Shown here piece after piece: positions 1 to 9,667 of a stretch of DNA of 41,840 bases (positions within the stretch are counted from its first letter, which is position 1; each line of letters begins with the position of its first letter). The notes beneath the pieces were generated by a model that was not told the origin of the DNA, searched no databases, and saw only the letters and a program-made list of their open reading frames with translations. Origin of the DNA: Arcicella sp. (GTDB lineage Bacteria > Bacteroidota > Bacteroidia > Cytophagales > Spirosomataceae); assembly GCA_025454855.1 (NCBI GenBank), contig JALONS010000068.1, positions 1 to 41,840 on the forward strand. Reading direction: 5' to 3'. Position numbers and translations under genes: made by a program.

Positions 1-1244
1 AGGCGTTCTACTTGATAAAAAGCAAATGTACCACCTAATACACTACCAATAGCTCGATTCCACGTAATTACATTTTTATTACTTTGGGGTGTTACTTTAA
101 TGGGTGTAGTACAAATTTCTTCGTTACTACGTAAAGCGGTATTACCCCCAGAAGTAGGACAATTAGCATCTAAAGCCTCTACCTGAAAACAGTAAGTCTT
201 AGTAGGGTCTGCTACTTTAATATCTATCGAATCTAAACCACTGGTAGCTGTGGAAGCAAAGTTTTTGAAAGGTGTACCTATATAAATAAAACCGTTACCA
301 ATCAAGGGGTCTCTCATATAAATATTACGAGTGATTCCATTCTGGGCAGATACCGCTAACTTAAATTCATCTGCTTTGGTTGTTCCCACAATAGAACTTA
401 TGCCAGGACGACTGATGATACTCCCTGAAATAGAGAACACCCCTAAATTATTAACGGGTGAAGGGCAACCTCCAGTAATGGATGAACCTTTGATGGTAAT
501 AATTCTATCTTGGTTATCGGGCAAAGTGGTACCACTGCTGATACTAAATGGATAGGCTGTTGGTTTGCCTGTCTTCAAAATTGGGTTGAAATTACCAGAG
601 GTAGCATTAAAAACTATCTCGTAATCATCAAAATTATTGGCTGGATTGGTAGGTAGCGTAATTTGTACTTGCCCTCCACTACATACACTTACAGTAGCTA
701 CGGGTTGTTGCGGAGCTATAATTTCTATAACTTGACAAGCATGGTGAAAATCTCCTGTACTTGCACCTGTGGGAGTGGAATTATCTCCCTGAGAAATAAC
801 ATACAAACCCGGACCATTGTAGGTATTGAAACCGTCAGGATTTGAAGCATCTTTTGTTGCCATCTTTACGTCAAAATCTCCAACAGTTGTCGTATAGCTG
901 CCTGCGGCGGATATTAAGTCGGCGGGTCCCATCGCTCTTGGGCGACCATTGTAGGTGCTGTAAGGGGTAATCCAGTAATTTACATTGGAAAGAGAGCTAA
1001 TAGCAAGACTGCTTTTGAGCTTAATAACTTCGCCCTCACATATTTTGATAGGAATATTATTCGGAGCGGTTGCTACTCCTCCGCCATCTCCCTGCACAGA
1101 CACCTTTGTACCATTAATGGTAAACTCACCTTTGGTAGTAGCACTACCACCAGATTTACATTGAGCGTACAGTTGTGCTGGTAGCCAAGACCATACAACT
1201 ATGCCCAAACACACCGTTGCTATGTTTCGTATAATCCTATTCAT
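1..1244 (-). CDS. Secreted Ig-like multidomain surface protein, N-terminal part (cut by window edge)
   Basis: The frame is open from an ATG at 1244 through the left edge, giving about 414 residues of an incomplete protein. It starts with a clear signal peptide (MNRIIRN, then a hydrophobic stretch ending at LPAQLYAQ). The rest is rich in Ser, Thr, Gly, Asn and beta-strand-like segments, with widely spaced cysteines and phrases typical of exported Bacteroidota adhesin-like proteins that carry Ig/PKD/FN3 repeats (for example KICEGEVIKLKSS, and TYCFQVEALDANCPT near the edge). I see no catalytic motif. Such proteins are usually long and end in a type IX secretion or gliding-associated C-terminal domain; that end lies outside the window, so export route and function are inference. 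The gene diverges from ribBA across a 660-bp gene-free region. Confidence 0.8.
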   Translation of the reverse strand, partial: MNRIIRNIATVCLGIVVWSWLPAQLYAQCKSGGSATTKGEFTINGTKVSVQGDGGGVATAPNNIPIKICEGEVIKLKSSLAISSLSNVNYWITPYSTYNGRPRAMGPADLISAAGSYTTTVGDFDVKMATKDASNPDGFNTYNGPGLYVISQGDNSTPTGASTGDFHHACQVIEIIAPQQPVATVSVCSGGQVQITLPTNPANNFDDYEIVFNATSGNFNPILKTGKPTAYPFSISSGTTLPDNQDRIITIKGSSITGGCPSPVNNLGVFSISGSIISRPGISSIVGTTKADEFKLAVSAQNGITRNIYMRDPLIGNGFIYIGTPFKNFASTATSGLDSIDIKVADPTKTYCFQVEALDANCPTSGGNTALRSNEEICTTPIKVTPQSNKNVITWNRAIGSVLGGTFAFYQVER

Positions 1245-1903
1245 ATTTTATGGGTATCAATCTCTTCAAAGCCTTGATAATAATAGAATAGTAATAGTGC
1301 ATCCTTAGGTGGTTTTTTAGCATTCACACACAGGATTTTTAAGATTACACAACTACTTAAATTATTATCTTGAAAACTCTTAGACTTTGTATAATTTATC
1401 TTAAAAACAAAGCAAAAATTGTGCTAAGATTTTCAAAAGCATTCTTAAAAGAGTAGATTACCGTTAAAATTTTATTGATTTAGATAAATAATACGCTATT
1501 TACGTGCCAAATAATAGTAGGTGCTATCAGATTTTTCAAATAGGAAAAACTGAATGAAACAATGATTACAGAAAAGTAGAGGGTTATTTTCTATAAGAAA
1601 GGAATATCAGAATGTAATACAACGTAAATATAGCTAAGAAAAATATTTTTTACTAAACATTACACTCGTAATTATTTTATAATCAGGTAGTTATATAAAA
1701 AACACAGATGATAAAAAAAATGAATACACATTTTCTGCTGTTTATGAAGATTATTCTTCGTCCACTCAAAAATTATTTTACTTTATCATCGGAACAAAAA
1801 ACCGTAACTTTGATTTATCATTGTATGAAGGGTTGAAGGTAAGACTTACCTAACCATTTGTTTAAAGTTATTCTTGAACTATAAGATTTCAGAAAATATA
1901 CTC
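1245..1903. other. Gene-free divergent region between the secreted-protein gene and ribBA
   Basis: About 660 bp of very AT-rich DNA between two divergently transcribed genes. I found a candidate promoter for ribBA at 1805-1812 but no convincing open reading frame, no RNA gene and no strong hairpin. I looked for the conserved core of an FMN (RFN) riboswitch upstream of ribBA and did not recognise one. The size is generous for two promoters, so an unannotated small RNA cannot be excluded. Confidence 0.5.
1805..1812 (+). promoter_or_regulatory. Candidate -7 promoter element for ribBA
   Basis: TAACTTTG matches the Bacteroidetes -7 consensus TAnnTTTG and lies 92 nt upstream of the ribBA ATG. No good TTG is present at the usual distance upstream, so this is a half match only. 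Confidence 0.4.
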
Positions 1904-3118
1904 ATGTCAGAGATTAAATTAGATACCATTGAAGAGGCGATTGAAGCAATTCGTCAAGGCAAAATAATCATAGTTGCCGATGATGAAGACCGTGAAAATG
2001 AAGGAGATATGATTTGTGCGTCCGAAGCCATTACGCCCGAGATAACCAACTTTATGATTCGGGAAGCACGTGGACTTATGTGCGTATCACTCACCGAACA
2101 GCGTTGTCAGGAATTAGGCTTAGAAATGATGGTGGGAAAAAATACCACTTCACACGAAACACCCTTTACAGTTTCAGTTGATTTATTAGGAAACGGCTGT
2201 ACAACGGGTATTTCTGCCCAAGACCGAGCCAAAACTATTCAAGCGTTGGTAAACGCCAATACCAAACCCGAAGATTTAGGCAGACCTGGACATATTTTCC
2301 CCTTGAAAGCTAAAAAAGAGGGAGTTCTCAGAAGAACAGGACATACTGAAGCAGCCATGGATTTTGCTCAATTAGCTGGTTTTCAACCTTCGGGAGTGCT
2401 GATTGAAGTATTAAATGAAGATGGAACCATGGCTCGTTTAGCTGACCTCCGCCAAATTGCCGATAAATTTGATTTGAAATTAGTTACCATCAAAGATTTA
2501 GTAGAATATCGTCTCAAACACGAAAGTCTGATTAAACGTGAAATTGGCGTGGATATGCCCACCGAATTTGGTCATTTTGATTTAATCGCCTTCAAACAAA
2601 TTCAAACGGGCGAAACCCATTTGGCTCTTACCAAGGGGTCGTGGGATAAAGATGAACCAGTTATGGTGAGGGTGCATAGTTCTTGTGTGACGGGTGATAT
2701 TTTTGGCTCTTGCCGCTGTGATTGTGGCGGACAACTACACAAAGCCATGCAAATGGTAGAAAAAGAAGGTAAAGGAATTATTCTTTATATGTTTCAAGAA
2801 GGAAGAGGAATCGGTCTTATCAATAAATTGAAAGCCTACAAGCTACAGGAAATGGGACGTGATACCGTAGAAGCAAACTTAGAATTGGGCTTTAAAATGG
2901 ATGAAAGAGATTATGGCGTGGGAGCGTCCATTTTGAGAGATTTAGGAGTTAGTAAAATTCGTTTAATTTCTAATAATCCTAAAAAAAGGGCTGCCTTGTT
3001 TGGCTATGGATTAGAAATTATGGAGACCATTCCGATTGAGGTTCCTTCAAACCCTCATAATGAGGAATATTTAAAAACGAAGCGTGATAAAATGGGGCAT
3101 AATATTTTAGGAAATTGA
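1904..3118 (+). CDS. ribBA: Bifunctional 3,4-dihydroxy-2-butanone-4-phosphate synthase / GTP cyclohydrolase II
   Basis: A 404-residue fusion that supplies both entry branches of riboflavin synthesis: RibB makes the four-carbon unit from ribulose 5-phosphate, and RibA opens GTP. The RibB half (about 1-200) shows the acidic loop [10 protein letters not shown] at 26-35, RPGH at 127-130 and GHTEAA near 146. The RibA half (about 205-404) shows the zinc cysteines C261, C272 and C274 in [15 protein letters not shown] and the QEGRGIGL loop at 298-305. Both halves look complete and active. A TTG at 1874 would add ten residues unlike the family, so the ATG at 1904 ([13 protein letters not shown]) is preferred. 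The gene stands alone and ends at a bidirectional terminator shared with thyA. Confidence 0.97.
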   Translation: MSEIKLDTIEEAIEAIRQGKIIIVADDEDRENEGDMICASEAITPEITNFMIREARGLMCVSLTEQRCQELGLEMMVGKNTTSHETPFTVSVDLLGNGCTTGISAQDRAKTIQALVNANTKPEDLGRPGHIFPLKAKKEGVLRRTGHTEAAMDFAQLAGFQPSGVLIEVLNEDGTMARLADLRQIADKFDLKLVTIKDLVEYRLKHESLIKREIGVDMPTEFGHFDLIAFKQIQTGETHLALTKGSWDKDEPVMVRVHSSCVTGDIFGSCRCDCGGQLHKAMQMVEKEGKGIILYMFQEGRGIGLINKLKAYKLQEMGRDTVEANLELGFKMDERDYGVGASILRDLGVSKIRLISNNPKKRAALFGYGLEIMETIPIEVPSNPHNEEYLKTKRDKMGHNILGN

Positions 3119-3122
3119 CAAC

Positions 3123-3162
3123 AAAGGCGTTAGAGAAATAAAAATATTTTTCTAACGCCTTT
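3123..3162. terminator. Bidirectional intrinsic terminator between ribBA and thyA
   Basis: A 16-bp stem (3123-3138 with 3147-3162; core AAAGGCGTTAGA, one G-T pair) closes an 8-nt loop. It lies between the convergent stops of ribBA (3118) and thyA (3167) and has T-rich DNA in both directions. Confidence 0.85.
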
Positions 3163-3166
3163 TGAA

Positions 3167-3961
3167 TTATACTGCCACAGGTGCTTTGATAGCAGGGTAA
3201 GGGTCGTAGTTTTCTAATTTAAAATCTTCGTATTTGAAACTGAAAATATCTTTAACGTCTGGATTTATCGTCATCGTGGGTAAGGCACGTGGTTCACGCT
3301 CTAATTGGGTTCTTACTTGTTCGTAATGATTAGAATAAATATGTGTATCGCCGCCCGTCCAGATAAAATCACCTACTTCCAAGTCGCAAACCTGAGCAAT
3401 CATCATCGTCAGTAAGGCATAAGAGGCAATATTAAACGGAACACCCAAAAAAACATCCGCCGAACGTTGATATAGCTGACAAGAAAGTTTGTTATCGGCT
3501 ACATAAAACTGAAAAAGAGCGTGGCAGGGCATCAATGCCATTTGCGATAACTCTCCTACATTCCAAGCACTTACGATAATTCTACGAGAATCAGGGCTTT
3601 TCTTTAATGTTTCTATTACTTCCTTTAGTTGGTCGATGGTCTTACCGTCGAGCGTAGTCCAACTTCGCCATTGTTTACCATAAACAGGACCTAAATCTCC
3701 GTTTTCGTCTGCCCATTCATCCCAAATACCAACTCCATTATCTTTCAAATACTTGATGTTGGTATCTCCATTGATAAACCACAGTAATTCGTGAATGATA
3801 GATTTTAAGTGTACTTTTTTAGTCGTAACCAACGGAAAACCTTCATTCAAATTAAATCTCATCTGATACCCAAAAACAGAGGTAGTACCCGTTCCTGTAC
3901 GGTCGGTTTTCTCCGTTCCATTCTCAAGAATATGTTTTAAAAGGGTATGATATTGTTGCAT
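3167..3961 (-). CDS. thyA: Thymidylate synthase
   Basis: This cytosolic enzyme makes dTMP from dUMP using methylene-tetrahydrofolate. From the ATG at 3961 ([15 protein letters not shown]) the product is 264 residues, the size of the E. coli enzyme. The dUMP-binding arginine region DRTGTGT (20-26), the catalytic cysteine C146 in [29 protein letters not shown], and the HIYSNH motif are all present, and the C terminus KAPVAV is typical. A second ATG at 3985 would add MSKSQTLL and cannot be excluded. A good promoter match lies at 4087-4117. The gene is downstream of, and codirectional with, the 1040-residue secreted protein, but with its own promoter it is probably a separate unit. Confidence 0.97.
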   Translation of the reverse strand: MQQYHTLLKHILENGTEKTDRTGTGTTSVFGYQMRFNLNEGFPLVTTKKVHLKSIIHELLWFINGDTNIKYLKDNGVGIWDEWADENGDLGPVYGKQWRSWTTLDGKTIDQLKEVIETLKKSPDSRRIIVSAWNVGELSQMALMPCHALFQFYVADNKLSCQLYQRSADVFLGVPFNIASYALLTMMIAQVCDLEVGDFIWTGGDTHIYSNHYEQVRTQLEREPRALPTMTINPDVKDIFSFKYEDFKLENYDPYPAIKAPVAV

Positions 3962-4086
3962 AAGTAGGGTTTGGGATTTAGACATTATAATATTTTCGAT
4001 ATAATGCCCTGATAATAAAATACTTACTTTAGAATGAATCCTAAAATACTTCATTACGATTACGTAAATTCTTACCGTATTGTATT

Positions 4087-4117
4087 CAAAATTAAACTGA
4101 AAAAACTTCCCCTGCAA
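4087..4117 (-). promoter_or_regulatory. Candidate Bacteroidetes-type promoter for thyA
   Basis: On the minus strand, TTG (4117-4115) is followed after a 20-nt spacer by TAATTTTG (4094-4087), a full match to the TTG-N20-TAnnTTTG pattern. It leaves a leader of roughly 100 nt before thyA. Confidence 0.6.
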
Positions 4118-4132
4118 GGCGAAATCAATTAC

Positions 4133-7100
4133 TTATCGTTTCAAGTTTAATTGTGAACCTTGTTCTTTTAATAATATTCCTTGTAAATCAATCGTGGAGG
4201 CATTACCCGTATAATTGGTTGGTAACGTTACGGTATGCCCATTCTCTATCTTCACCTGATGCAGCAAAGTTGGTATTTGCCCACACTGCCAAGTAGATGT
4301 TGCGTTCCACATACCTGATTTCATTGAACTCAAGGTTGTACTGGTGGTAGGACATAATAAGGTATTGAAATAACCAAACCAACCGTCCCATTTATTAGCA
4401 GTAGTACTCAATTTGGTGGTTTGAATAGGACTCACTAAATATTCTTTATTTCCATTAGCGTATCCACCAAACGCCCATCTTTTGTTGCTGTGTACACTAA
4501 TAGTTCTCCCATAACCAAAAGCTAATCTTACGCACAGCTCACGAGTAGCCATGTTAGGACTAAGTACCAAGGCGTATGCACCGCCTGTGTATTCGCCTGG
4601 AATATAATCGCTCGTTAGTGGTAAACCCCAAGCCGAAATCCCCGTTAAGTAAACTCTTCCTGATGAATCGGCATCTATTCCTCCTTGGTCTATAAATACA
4701 CTATTACCTTTGGTATTGGGTAAACGGGCGGTGAAAGTTTGCCCTCGGTCAAGCACGCCCGTAGCAGGGTCAAAACGTCCCACGTACACGTGTGATTCCG
4801 TACCCGTGTTGGAAAGGGTAAAATAACCGTCACCACCAACTACCGTGGCGGGTTGCATAATGTCAAATGGAGAATATCTAAAACAATGATTGCCCCCATA
4901 AATTTGCCCTGCAAGGTACAACTTACCGTCTTTACCAATTACACAACGGTTGAGACGAGCATCTGCCATATTATTATTTGAACGATTCAACCATCTGCTT
5001 GAGGTAGTATCGGCACTCCAATCATAACCTACATATTTGGTTGAACCATCGTATGCCTTTCCTCTCACGACAGGTACAAATACTGGTAAAGTCTGCGTAC
5101 CTCCTCTTTTATCATAAGTATTAAAGTTTTTGAAACCTACTAAAATGACCGTTTGGGAGGCTTCATCAATGGCAACATCCGCTCCGTACTGAGAAATACT
5201 ACCCTGTTGAACCATCAAATTCCCGTTTTCATCGTGCAAATAAGTATTGATTCCCGTGAGAGTTCCATCAAAAATATCGGTTTCGGTTGCCGTCATGCAG
5301 ATATTTTTACCCGTTATTCCTGCATCTATTCGATGCACTACTTTGGGAAATACCCTTTGCCAACGAATGGTATCTGCCATAGGATTTAATTTGTAAATAC
5401 CTGCTTTCCATGCTGCTACGTACAAATTATCATTACCATCTTTGGTTATATCAACCACTTTGGCACATAAACGAGTGAGTGATAAAATAGTTTTACCGTC
5501 ACTACTCAGACGCAAAATTACCCCCGAAGAATCTGCTGTCGCTCCATTTAAAAACTTGGTCGGAATATTCAAATGCGAAAGGTCATTCATATTAGCAGCC
5601 ATGACAATAGTGCCATTTCTTTGAAAAACGATTCCTCTAATGTCATCATCTCCTGTACTTCCTATTAAAGAAGATACGGCAAAACGATTGGTGTCACCTA
5701 CCACGACTGTCTTCAAAGAATTAGCTTGAGCATTGAGGTTATCAATGGGGCGGGCGGTGAGGTTGAAATTTCCTTTCGGAATATTATCCCAAGTAGCTTC
5801 ATAAGCGGGTGGTACGGTGGATTCTCCTACTTTAGTCTCATTGGCATAATATTCTACCTTTTGAACACTCCCATCTACATCAATCACTTCAGATTTTAAT
5901 GTCATCGAAGCGTTTTCAACGGCTGTGATATTCTGGTAAGGTGCAGTTATTTTAGCCAATGGAGCAATATTTAGCCCGTTACCAATGATTCTAATGTTAT
6001 CAAAGCGAATTTTTATGTAACTGGCAGCCGTAGGATAATGAATAATGAGATAGTATGTACCACTCTGAGCCACCGTAAAACTTTTACGATGAATCACTCC
6101 AAAATTTTCCGATGACCTAATCATGGCAGTATCCAATGGAATACTATCATTGAGGGCTTGGGATTTGTTCAAAAACAACTTAACCGTTTTGTTGCCACTG
6201 CCACAATATCCTAAAAACTCTAATTGATAACTCTGACCTGCCTGTAAATAAACTCCTGGTGATGCCGCAAAATTTTTAACATATGAACTAAAATTTTCAA
6301 AGGAATCGGTTCCATGAAAACCTGGACTTCGGAGTACCCATTCCCCACCCGACCGTGTCCAATAATCAAACCCTTTGCCTACGGTATTGGTGGCATTAAA
6401 GTCCCAATGAACATAATTATTGAGCGTTCCATCTCGAAAATTCACTCGAAAATTCACTGGGGATGAGACAGTTACATTCCCACGATTATCAGTAGCTCTT
6501 GCCGTAAACTGATAATCTTTGGGCAAAACGTCTTTCCACAGAAACTGATAAGGCGGTACAGTGCGTTCGGCTATTTTCACACCATTCGCCAATAATTCTA
6601 CTTTAGATACACTACCATCATTATCAAAAGCTGTGGCTGATACGAATACTTTGGTACTATCGGCATAGTTTTCATTCGTACTTCCGTCCATCGTTGGGGA
6701 AGTGATAGTCACTATTGGAAATTGTGTTTCCTCAATTCTAATTTCATCTAAATAAGTGAAAGCGTAACCATTTTCTGTAAAATTCAAAATGATGTAATAA
6801 ATACCAGTGGCAGCTACGCTGAAAGTGGGATTAAACTCTTTGAAAGGAGGTGTGTTGTAAGAATCAGTAGGAATATATTGGGTAAAAAATACATTCATAC
6901 CCGTTAGCGAACGGTTCGTGTTAGTGCCTACTGCTACCAAACGATTGGTTGAACCCTTATCCATTCTCGATTTAAACGAAAAAGTATAAGTTTTTCCTGC
7001 TTGTAGCATTATGGCAGGAGAAGCCACATAATTACTATCGGAAGGTAGCTTCATCCTCAATCCGCCAGTTCCATCTATTCCTACATCAGCATACCATTTC

Positions 7101-7255
7101 CAATCGTGGGGGCTTACATAATTCGGAAGAGAATTCACTCGCCAACCGTTCAATCCTGTAGTAAATGATTCGGTGAAAGGTACTGTGAGTGGCTGGGCAT
7201 TTAGAAAATAAACAGAAGAAAAAAACGTTAATGCTACTAAATAAAAGAATTTCAT
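4133..7255 (-). CDS. Secreted multidomain protein: jelly-roll and Ig-like modules, propeller-like region, G8-like C terminus
   Basis: A 1040-residue protein with signal peptide MKFFYLVALTFFSSVYFLNA. Visible architecture: a carbohydrate-binding-like jelly-roll (about 20-175); a bacterial Ig-like domain (about 179-272, ITSPTMDGS then DNDGSVSKVELLANG); a second jelly-roll (275-425); a second Ig-like domain (430-520, DVDGSVQKVEYYANETKVG); a long beta-rich region with repeated kelch/propeller-like strands and DSSGRVYLTG-type phrases (525-960); and a short C-terminal module (965-1040) with SGMWNATSTWQCGQIPT and ENGHTVTLPTNYTGNA. The duplicated jelly-roll plus Ig arrangement suggests polysaccharide or surface binding. 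I see no catalytic residues. The C-terminal module may be a surface-retention signal (inference). The gene is probably monocistronic. Confidence 0.85.
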   Translation of the reverse strand: MKFFYLVALTFFSSVYFLNAQPLTVPFTESFTTGLNGWRVNSLPNYVSPHDWKWYADVGIDGTGGLRMKLPSDSNYVASPAIMLQAGKTYTFSFKSRMDKGSTNRLVAVGTNTNRSLTGMNVFFTQYIPTDSYNTPPFKEFNPTFSVAATGIYYIILNFTENGYAFTYLDEIRIEETQFPIVTITSPTMDGSTNENYADSTKVFVSATAFDNDGSVSKVELLANGVKIAERTVPPYQFLWKDVLPKDYQFTARATDNRGNVTVSSPVNFRVNFRDGTLNNYVHWDFNATNTVGKGFDYWTRSGGEWVLRSPGFHGTDSFENFSSYVKNFAASPGVYLQAGQSYQLEFLGYCGSGNKTVKLFLNKSQALNDSIPLDTAMIRSSENFGVIHRKSFTVAQSGTYYLIIHYPTAASYIKIRFDNIRIIGNGLNIAPLAKITAPYQNITAVENASMTLKSEVIDVDGSVQKVEYYANETKVGESTVPPAYEATWDNIPKGNFNLTARPIDNLNAQANSLKTVVVGDTNRFAVSSLIGSTGDDDIRGIVFQRNGTIVMAANMNDLSHLNIPTKFLNGATADSSGVILRLSSDGKTILSLTRLCAKVVDITKDGNDNLYVAAWKAGIYKLNPMADTIRWQRVFPKVVHRIDAGITGKNICMTATETDIFDGTLTGINTYLHDENGNLMVQQGSISQYGADVAIDEASQTVILVGFKNFNTYDKRGGTQTLPVFVPVVRGKAYDGSTKYVGYDWSADTTSSRWLNRSNNNMADARLNRCVIGKDGKLYLAGQIYGGNHCFRYSPFDIMQPATVVGGDGYFTLSNTGTESHVYVGRFDPATGVLDRGQTFTARLPNTKGNSVFIDQGGIDADSSGRVYLTGISAWGLPLTSDYIPGEYTGGAYALVLSPNMATRELCVRLAFGYGRTISVHSNKRWAFGGYANGNKEYLVSPIQTTKLSTTANKWDGWFGYFNTLLCPTTSTTLSSMKSGMWNATSTWQCGQIPTLLHQVKIENGHTVTLPTNYTGNASTIDLQGILLKEQGSQLNLKR

Positions 7256-7357
7256 GCAGTTAGATTGTGAGTGTTAAAAGTGGTATTTTTTGAGTAACGG
7301 ATTGTCGTACAAAATTGTTACGAATGATTACTGGTAGGCATTTTGAAGTTTTTTCCT

Positions 7358-7365
7358 TAATTTTG
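7358..7365 (+). promoter_or_regulatory. Candidate -7 promoter element for the RlpA-like gene
   Basis: TAATTTTG fits TAnnTTTG and lies about 185 nt before the RlpA-like ATG, inside a 295-bp divergent gap (7256-7550) that otherwise shows nothing recognisable. No well-placed upstream TTG was found. Confidence 0.35.
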
Positions 7366-7550
7366 TAGAAATTTTAATAATTAAAAATGACTTTTCGATA
7401 CAGATTTAGTTTATTTTTCAAACTGTATCAAGCCAATTATTTAATTAACTAACCAAGTAATAAAAGTCCATGAGAGGTGTCTGATACACCTGTTTCAACA
7501 TTTATTTCCTAAAAATAATTGTTAAAACTGATTTGAGTTACTTTTTTATT

Positions 7551-8102
7551 ATGATTTTAAAAAATGTTTTTGCGTTTGTTTTCCTTGCTCTTGTAAATTT
7601 TTTCAACCACCCTACCGACGATAAAGTCATTTCTGGCAAAGCCTCTTTTTACGCACACAAATTTGAGGGAAAACGCACTTCCAGCGGGCAACGGTACCGT
7701 GCCAATGAACGCACAGCTGCCCATCGTACTTATCCATTCGGAACTTTATTAGAGGTTACTAACCAGACCAATGGCTCAAAAACCATCGTGAGAGTTAATG
7801 ATAGAGGTCCTCATTCAAAATCCAGATTATTAGATGTTTCCTACGCTGCCGCCAAAGATTTAGGGTTGATTGGTAGTGGCACCGCTCCTGTAAGTATCAA
7901 GGTCATTACAATGGGCGACGGCTATTTACCAGAAGACGAATCAATGGATAAAGAAGTTATTCTGGAGAATTTAGAAAATAAAACACCAGTACTACCCACG
8001 TTTCCCAACCTCTCAGAGCATAAACATCAATACATGATTGTAGTAAAACAACCAGACGGCAGTGTAAAAGTGGAGTATTCTTCTACTCGCCCAAATCCTT
8101 AA
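7551..8102 (+). CDS. RlpA-like double-psi beta-barrel protein (putative septal lytic transglycosylase)
   Basis: The 183-residue product has a hydrophobic N-terminal export segment (MILKNVFAFVFLALVNFF) followed by an RlpA-type double-psi beta-barrel (about 27-120). The family signature residues are present: GKASFYAHKFEGKRTSSG, the TAAHRTYPFGT histidine segment, VRVNDRGPHSKSRLLDVS with the catalytic-type aspartate. RlpA proteins cleave denuded peptidoglycan strands at the septum. No SPOR domain follows; the 60-residue tail is charged and unlike known domains, so septal targeting is uncertain. A TTG at 7533 would add six residues; the ATG at 7551 gives a cleaner signal sequence. Its stop overlaps the stop of the convergent protease gene by 4 bp. 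Confidence 0.85.
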   Translation: MILKNVFAFVFLALVNFFNHPTDDKVISGKASFYAHKFEGKRTSSGQRYRANERTAAHRTYPFGTLLEVTNQTNGSKTIVRVNDRGPHSKSRLLDVSYAAAKDLGLIGSGTAPVSIKVITMGDGYLPEDESMDKEVILENLENKTPVLPTFPNLSEHKHQYMIVVKQPDGSVKVEYSSTRPNP

Positions 8103-9463
8103 TTCTGTAAGGTTACATAAGAGTTTTTTACCCAACGTCCGTTACCAATTCTGAAGAAAGTATTTTTTTCCTCGAAGATGGTAACGGACGTATTTATTTT
8201 CAGCTTTTCGAGGCTCGCAAAATTAGTACCTGCCCCTGCCCTCACGTTTACACCTTCGTAATTGATAATTCCTTTACGGGAAGGTTGAGCAAAAATAAGA
8301 TAATCTGAGCTTACCCATCCACCCGTATTTAGTTTAAACCAGATATTAGTTTGTTCTACCAAAGTCACCTTTGTTCCCGTTTTAATCTTTGACAAAACAG
8401 CAAAGGTTGTTCCCGGACCAGAACGGACATTCAAATCAATTGGGGAATTAGTAGTAGCTATCATTGGGAATGTTTTGGTGGGTGTAGAGGGTACATCATT
8501 GGTTTTGAAATGTACGCTCAACTGTGCTAATACGTTGTCGATATGGTTTGCCCAAGTCATTTGCGGAGAACCACCAAAAGTAGGGATACCCGCAAATAAC
8601 AAGCCTACTACTTTATTCTGTTCGTTCACGATAACCGAACCAGAATCTCCTGCATTACTAAAAACAGCGTTCTTGGTAGTGTCAGGAACGATTACCATTT
8701 GGTGCTGGAAAGTAATGTCCGAACCTTGTATGGCGGTAACGGCATCGATGCCATCCACAATACCATAAGTGAGTTCAGTGGTTCGTCCTCGTTTACGCAC
8801 CTTCATCCCTAAAGTAGCTTTGGCAGTCCCAGCTATTTTGCCAATATCTTTGACTTCCTCAGTGAATGGTCGGGTACTCTGATATTCTATCACGGCGGCA
8901 TCTACTAATGGATTAATGGCAAAACGGGCTAATTTCCCCACTGAGGCATTAGGAAACGGTTTCCCATCATTACCCACCAAGTTAGGTTGGTCAAAAATGT
9001 CTCCTACCTTGCCAGAGCGGTCTTCAGTCATGGAAGTCATCACTTTTGTTACGTGATGATTGGTCAGAAACATAGGTTTTTCAGTTAAATTATCCCTAAC
9101 GATTGCTCCTAAAGTTCCTTGCTCAGAAATCATCGCTACTGTGCCATCGGGTTCTACTAATCTAAATTTCTCACTTTGTCCAAAACTAATTCCACCAGTG
9201 ATGGGCGTGTACGGCTTATCATCCACATGAAAGGAGGCATGGGCTTCGATAACATCAGTCTTTATCCCTTGAATAGTTTTCGGGATTTTCTCTGTTTTAG
9301 TTAAATATACCTGCTTTTTTGCCACATATACTCTGATAACTATTTGTCGGGTACGTTTACCATTTTTGTATTTGTAGCCAATATCAACGCCCGTCACCCC
9401 GTTTCTATTCAGCAATTCACGTTCTATTTCACGTTTTTTAGCAATAATTTCTTCAAGTTCCAT
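8099..9463 (-). CDS. Trypsin-fold (Nal1-like) serine protease with two C-terminal SH3b domains
   Basis: A 454-residue protein with a chymotrypsin-like domain at about 110-315 and two bacterial SH3 domains at about 335-395 and 398-454 (NVRSGPGTTFAVLSKIKTG and NVRAGAGTNFASLEKLK). The triad is visible as H137 in FLTNHHV, D188 in NPLVDAAV and S274 in NAGDSGS. The N terminus (VTGVDIGYKYKNGKRT) matches the leader of Nal1-like proteases. SH3b domains usually bind cell-wall peptides, yet I see no signal peptide, so the site of action is unclear. Upstream of the start is a 200-bp gap holding the ompH terminator; the gene overlaps the convergent RlpA-like gene by 4 bp. Confidence 0.85.
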   Translation of the reverse strand: MELEEIIAKKREIERELLNRNGVTGVDIGYKYKNGKRTRQIVIRVYVAKKQVYLTKTEKIPKTIQGIKTDVIEAHASFHVDDKPYTPITGGISFGQSEKFRLVEPDGTVAMISEQGTLGAIVRDNLTEKPMFLTNHHVTKVMTSMTEDRSGKVGDIFDQPNLVGNDGKPFPNASVGKLARFAINPLVDAAVIEYQSTRPFTEEVKDIGKIAGTAKATLGMKVRKRGRTTELTYGIVDGIDAVTAIQGSDITFQHQMVIVPDTTKNAVFSNAGDSGSVIVNEQNKVVGLLFAGIPTFGGSPQMTWANHIDNVLAQLSVHFKTNDVPSTPTKTFPMIATTNSPIDLNVRSGPGTTFAVLSKIKTGTKVTLVEQTNIWFKLNTGGWVSSDYLIFAQPSRKGIINYEGVNVRAGAGTNFASLEKLKINTSVTIFEEKNTFFRIGNGRWVKNSYVTLQN

Positions 9464-9593
9464 TTGGTTTTAGTAAGGATTAAAATGAGTACTTTGTTGT
9501 GAATGAAATTCAATTCAATGTCTGTGGTTTAATCAAATACTTGATAATCAGAGGCATTGAAAATAACCTAATATTACAAAAACAATATAAAAT

Positions 9594-9627
9594 AAAAAAA
9601 CCCTCACCGATTTTGATTCGGTAAGGG
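9594..9627 (-). terminator. Intrinsic terminator of the ompH pair
   Basis: On the minus strand a 10-bp stem with one mismatch (9618-9627 with 9601-9610, core ACCGA/TCGGT flanked by CCCT/AGGG) has a 7-nt loop and runs into seven U residues (9600-9594). It lies 40 bp past the stop of the downstream ompH gene. Confidence 0.8.
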
Positions 9628-9667
9628 CTTTACTTTGATAGTTATTGGCTATTCCAAAAGCTGGAAA

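Noticed and set aside
1245-1903. FMN riboswitch ahead of ribBA
   Set aside because: I looked for the conserved RFN core segments and did not find them.
8475-8768. 97-codon plus-strand frame opposite the serine protease
   Set aside because: Antisense to the catalytic domain; composition is that of a shadow frame.
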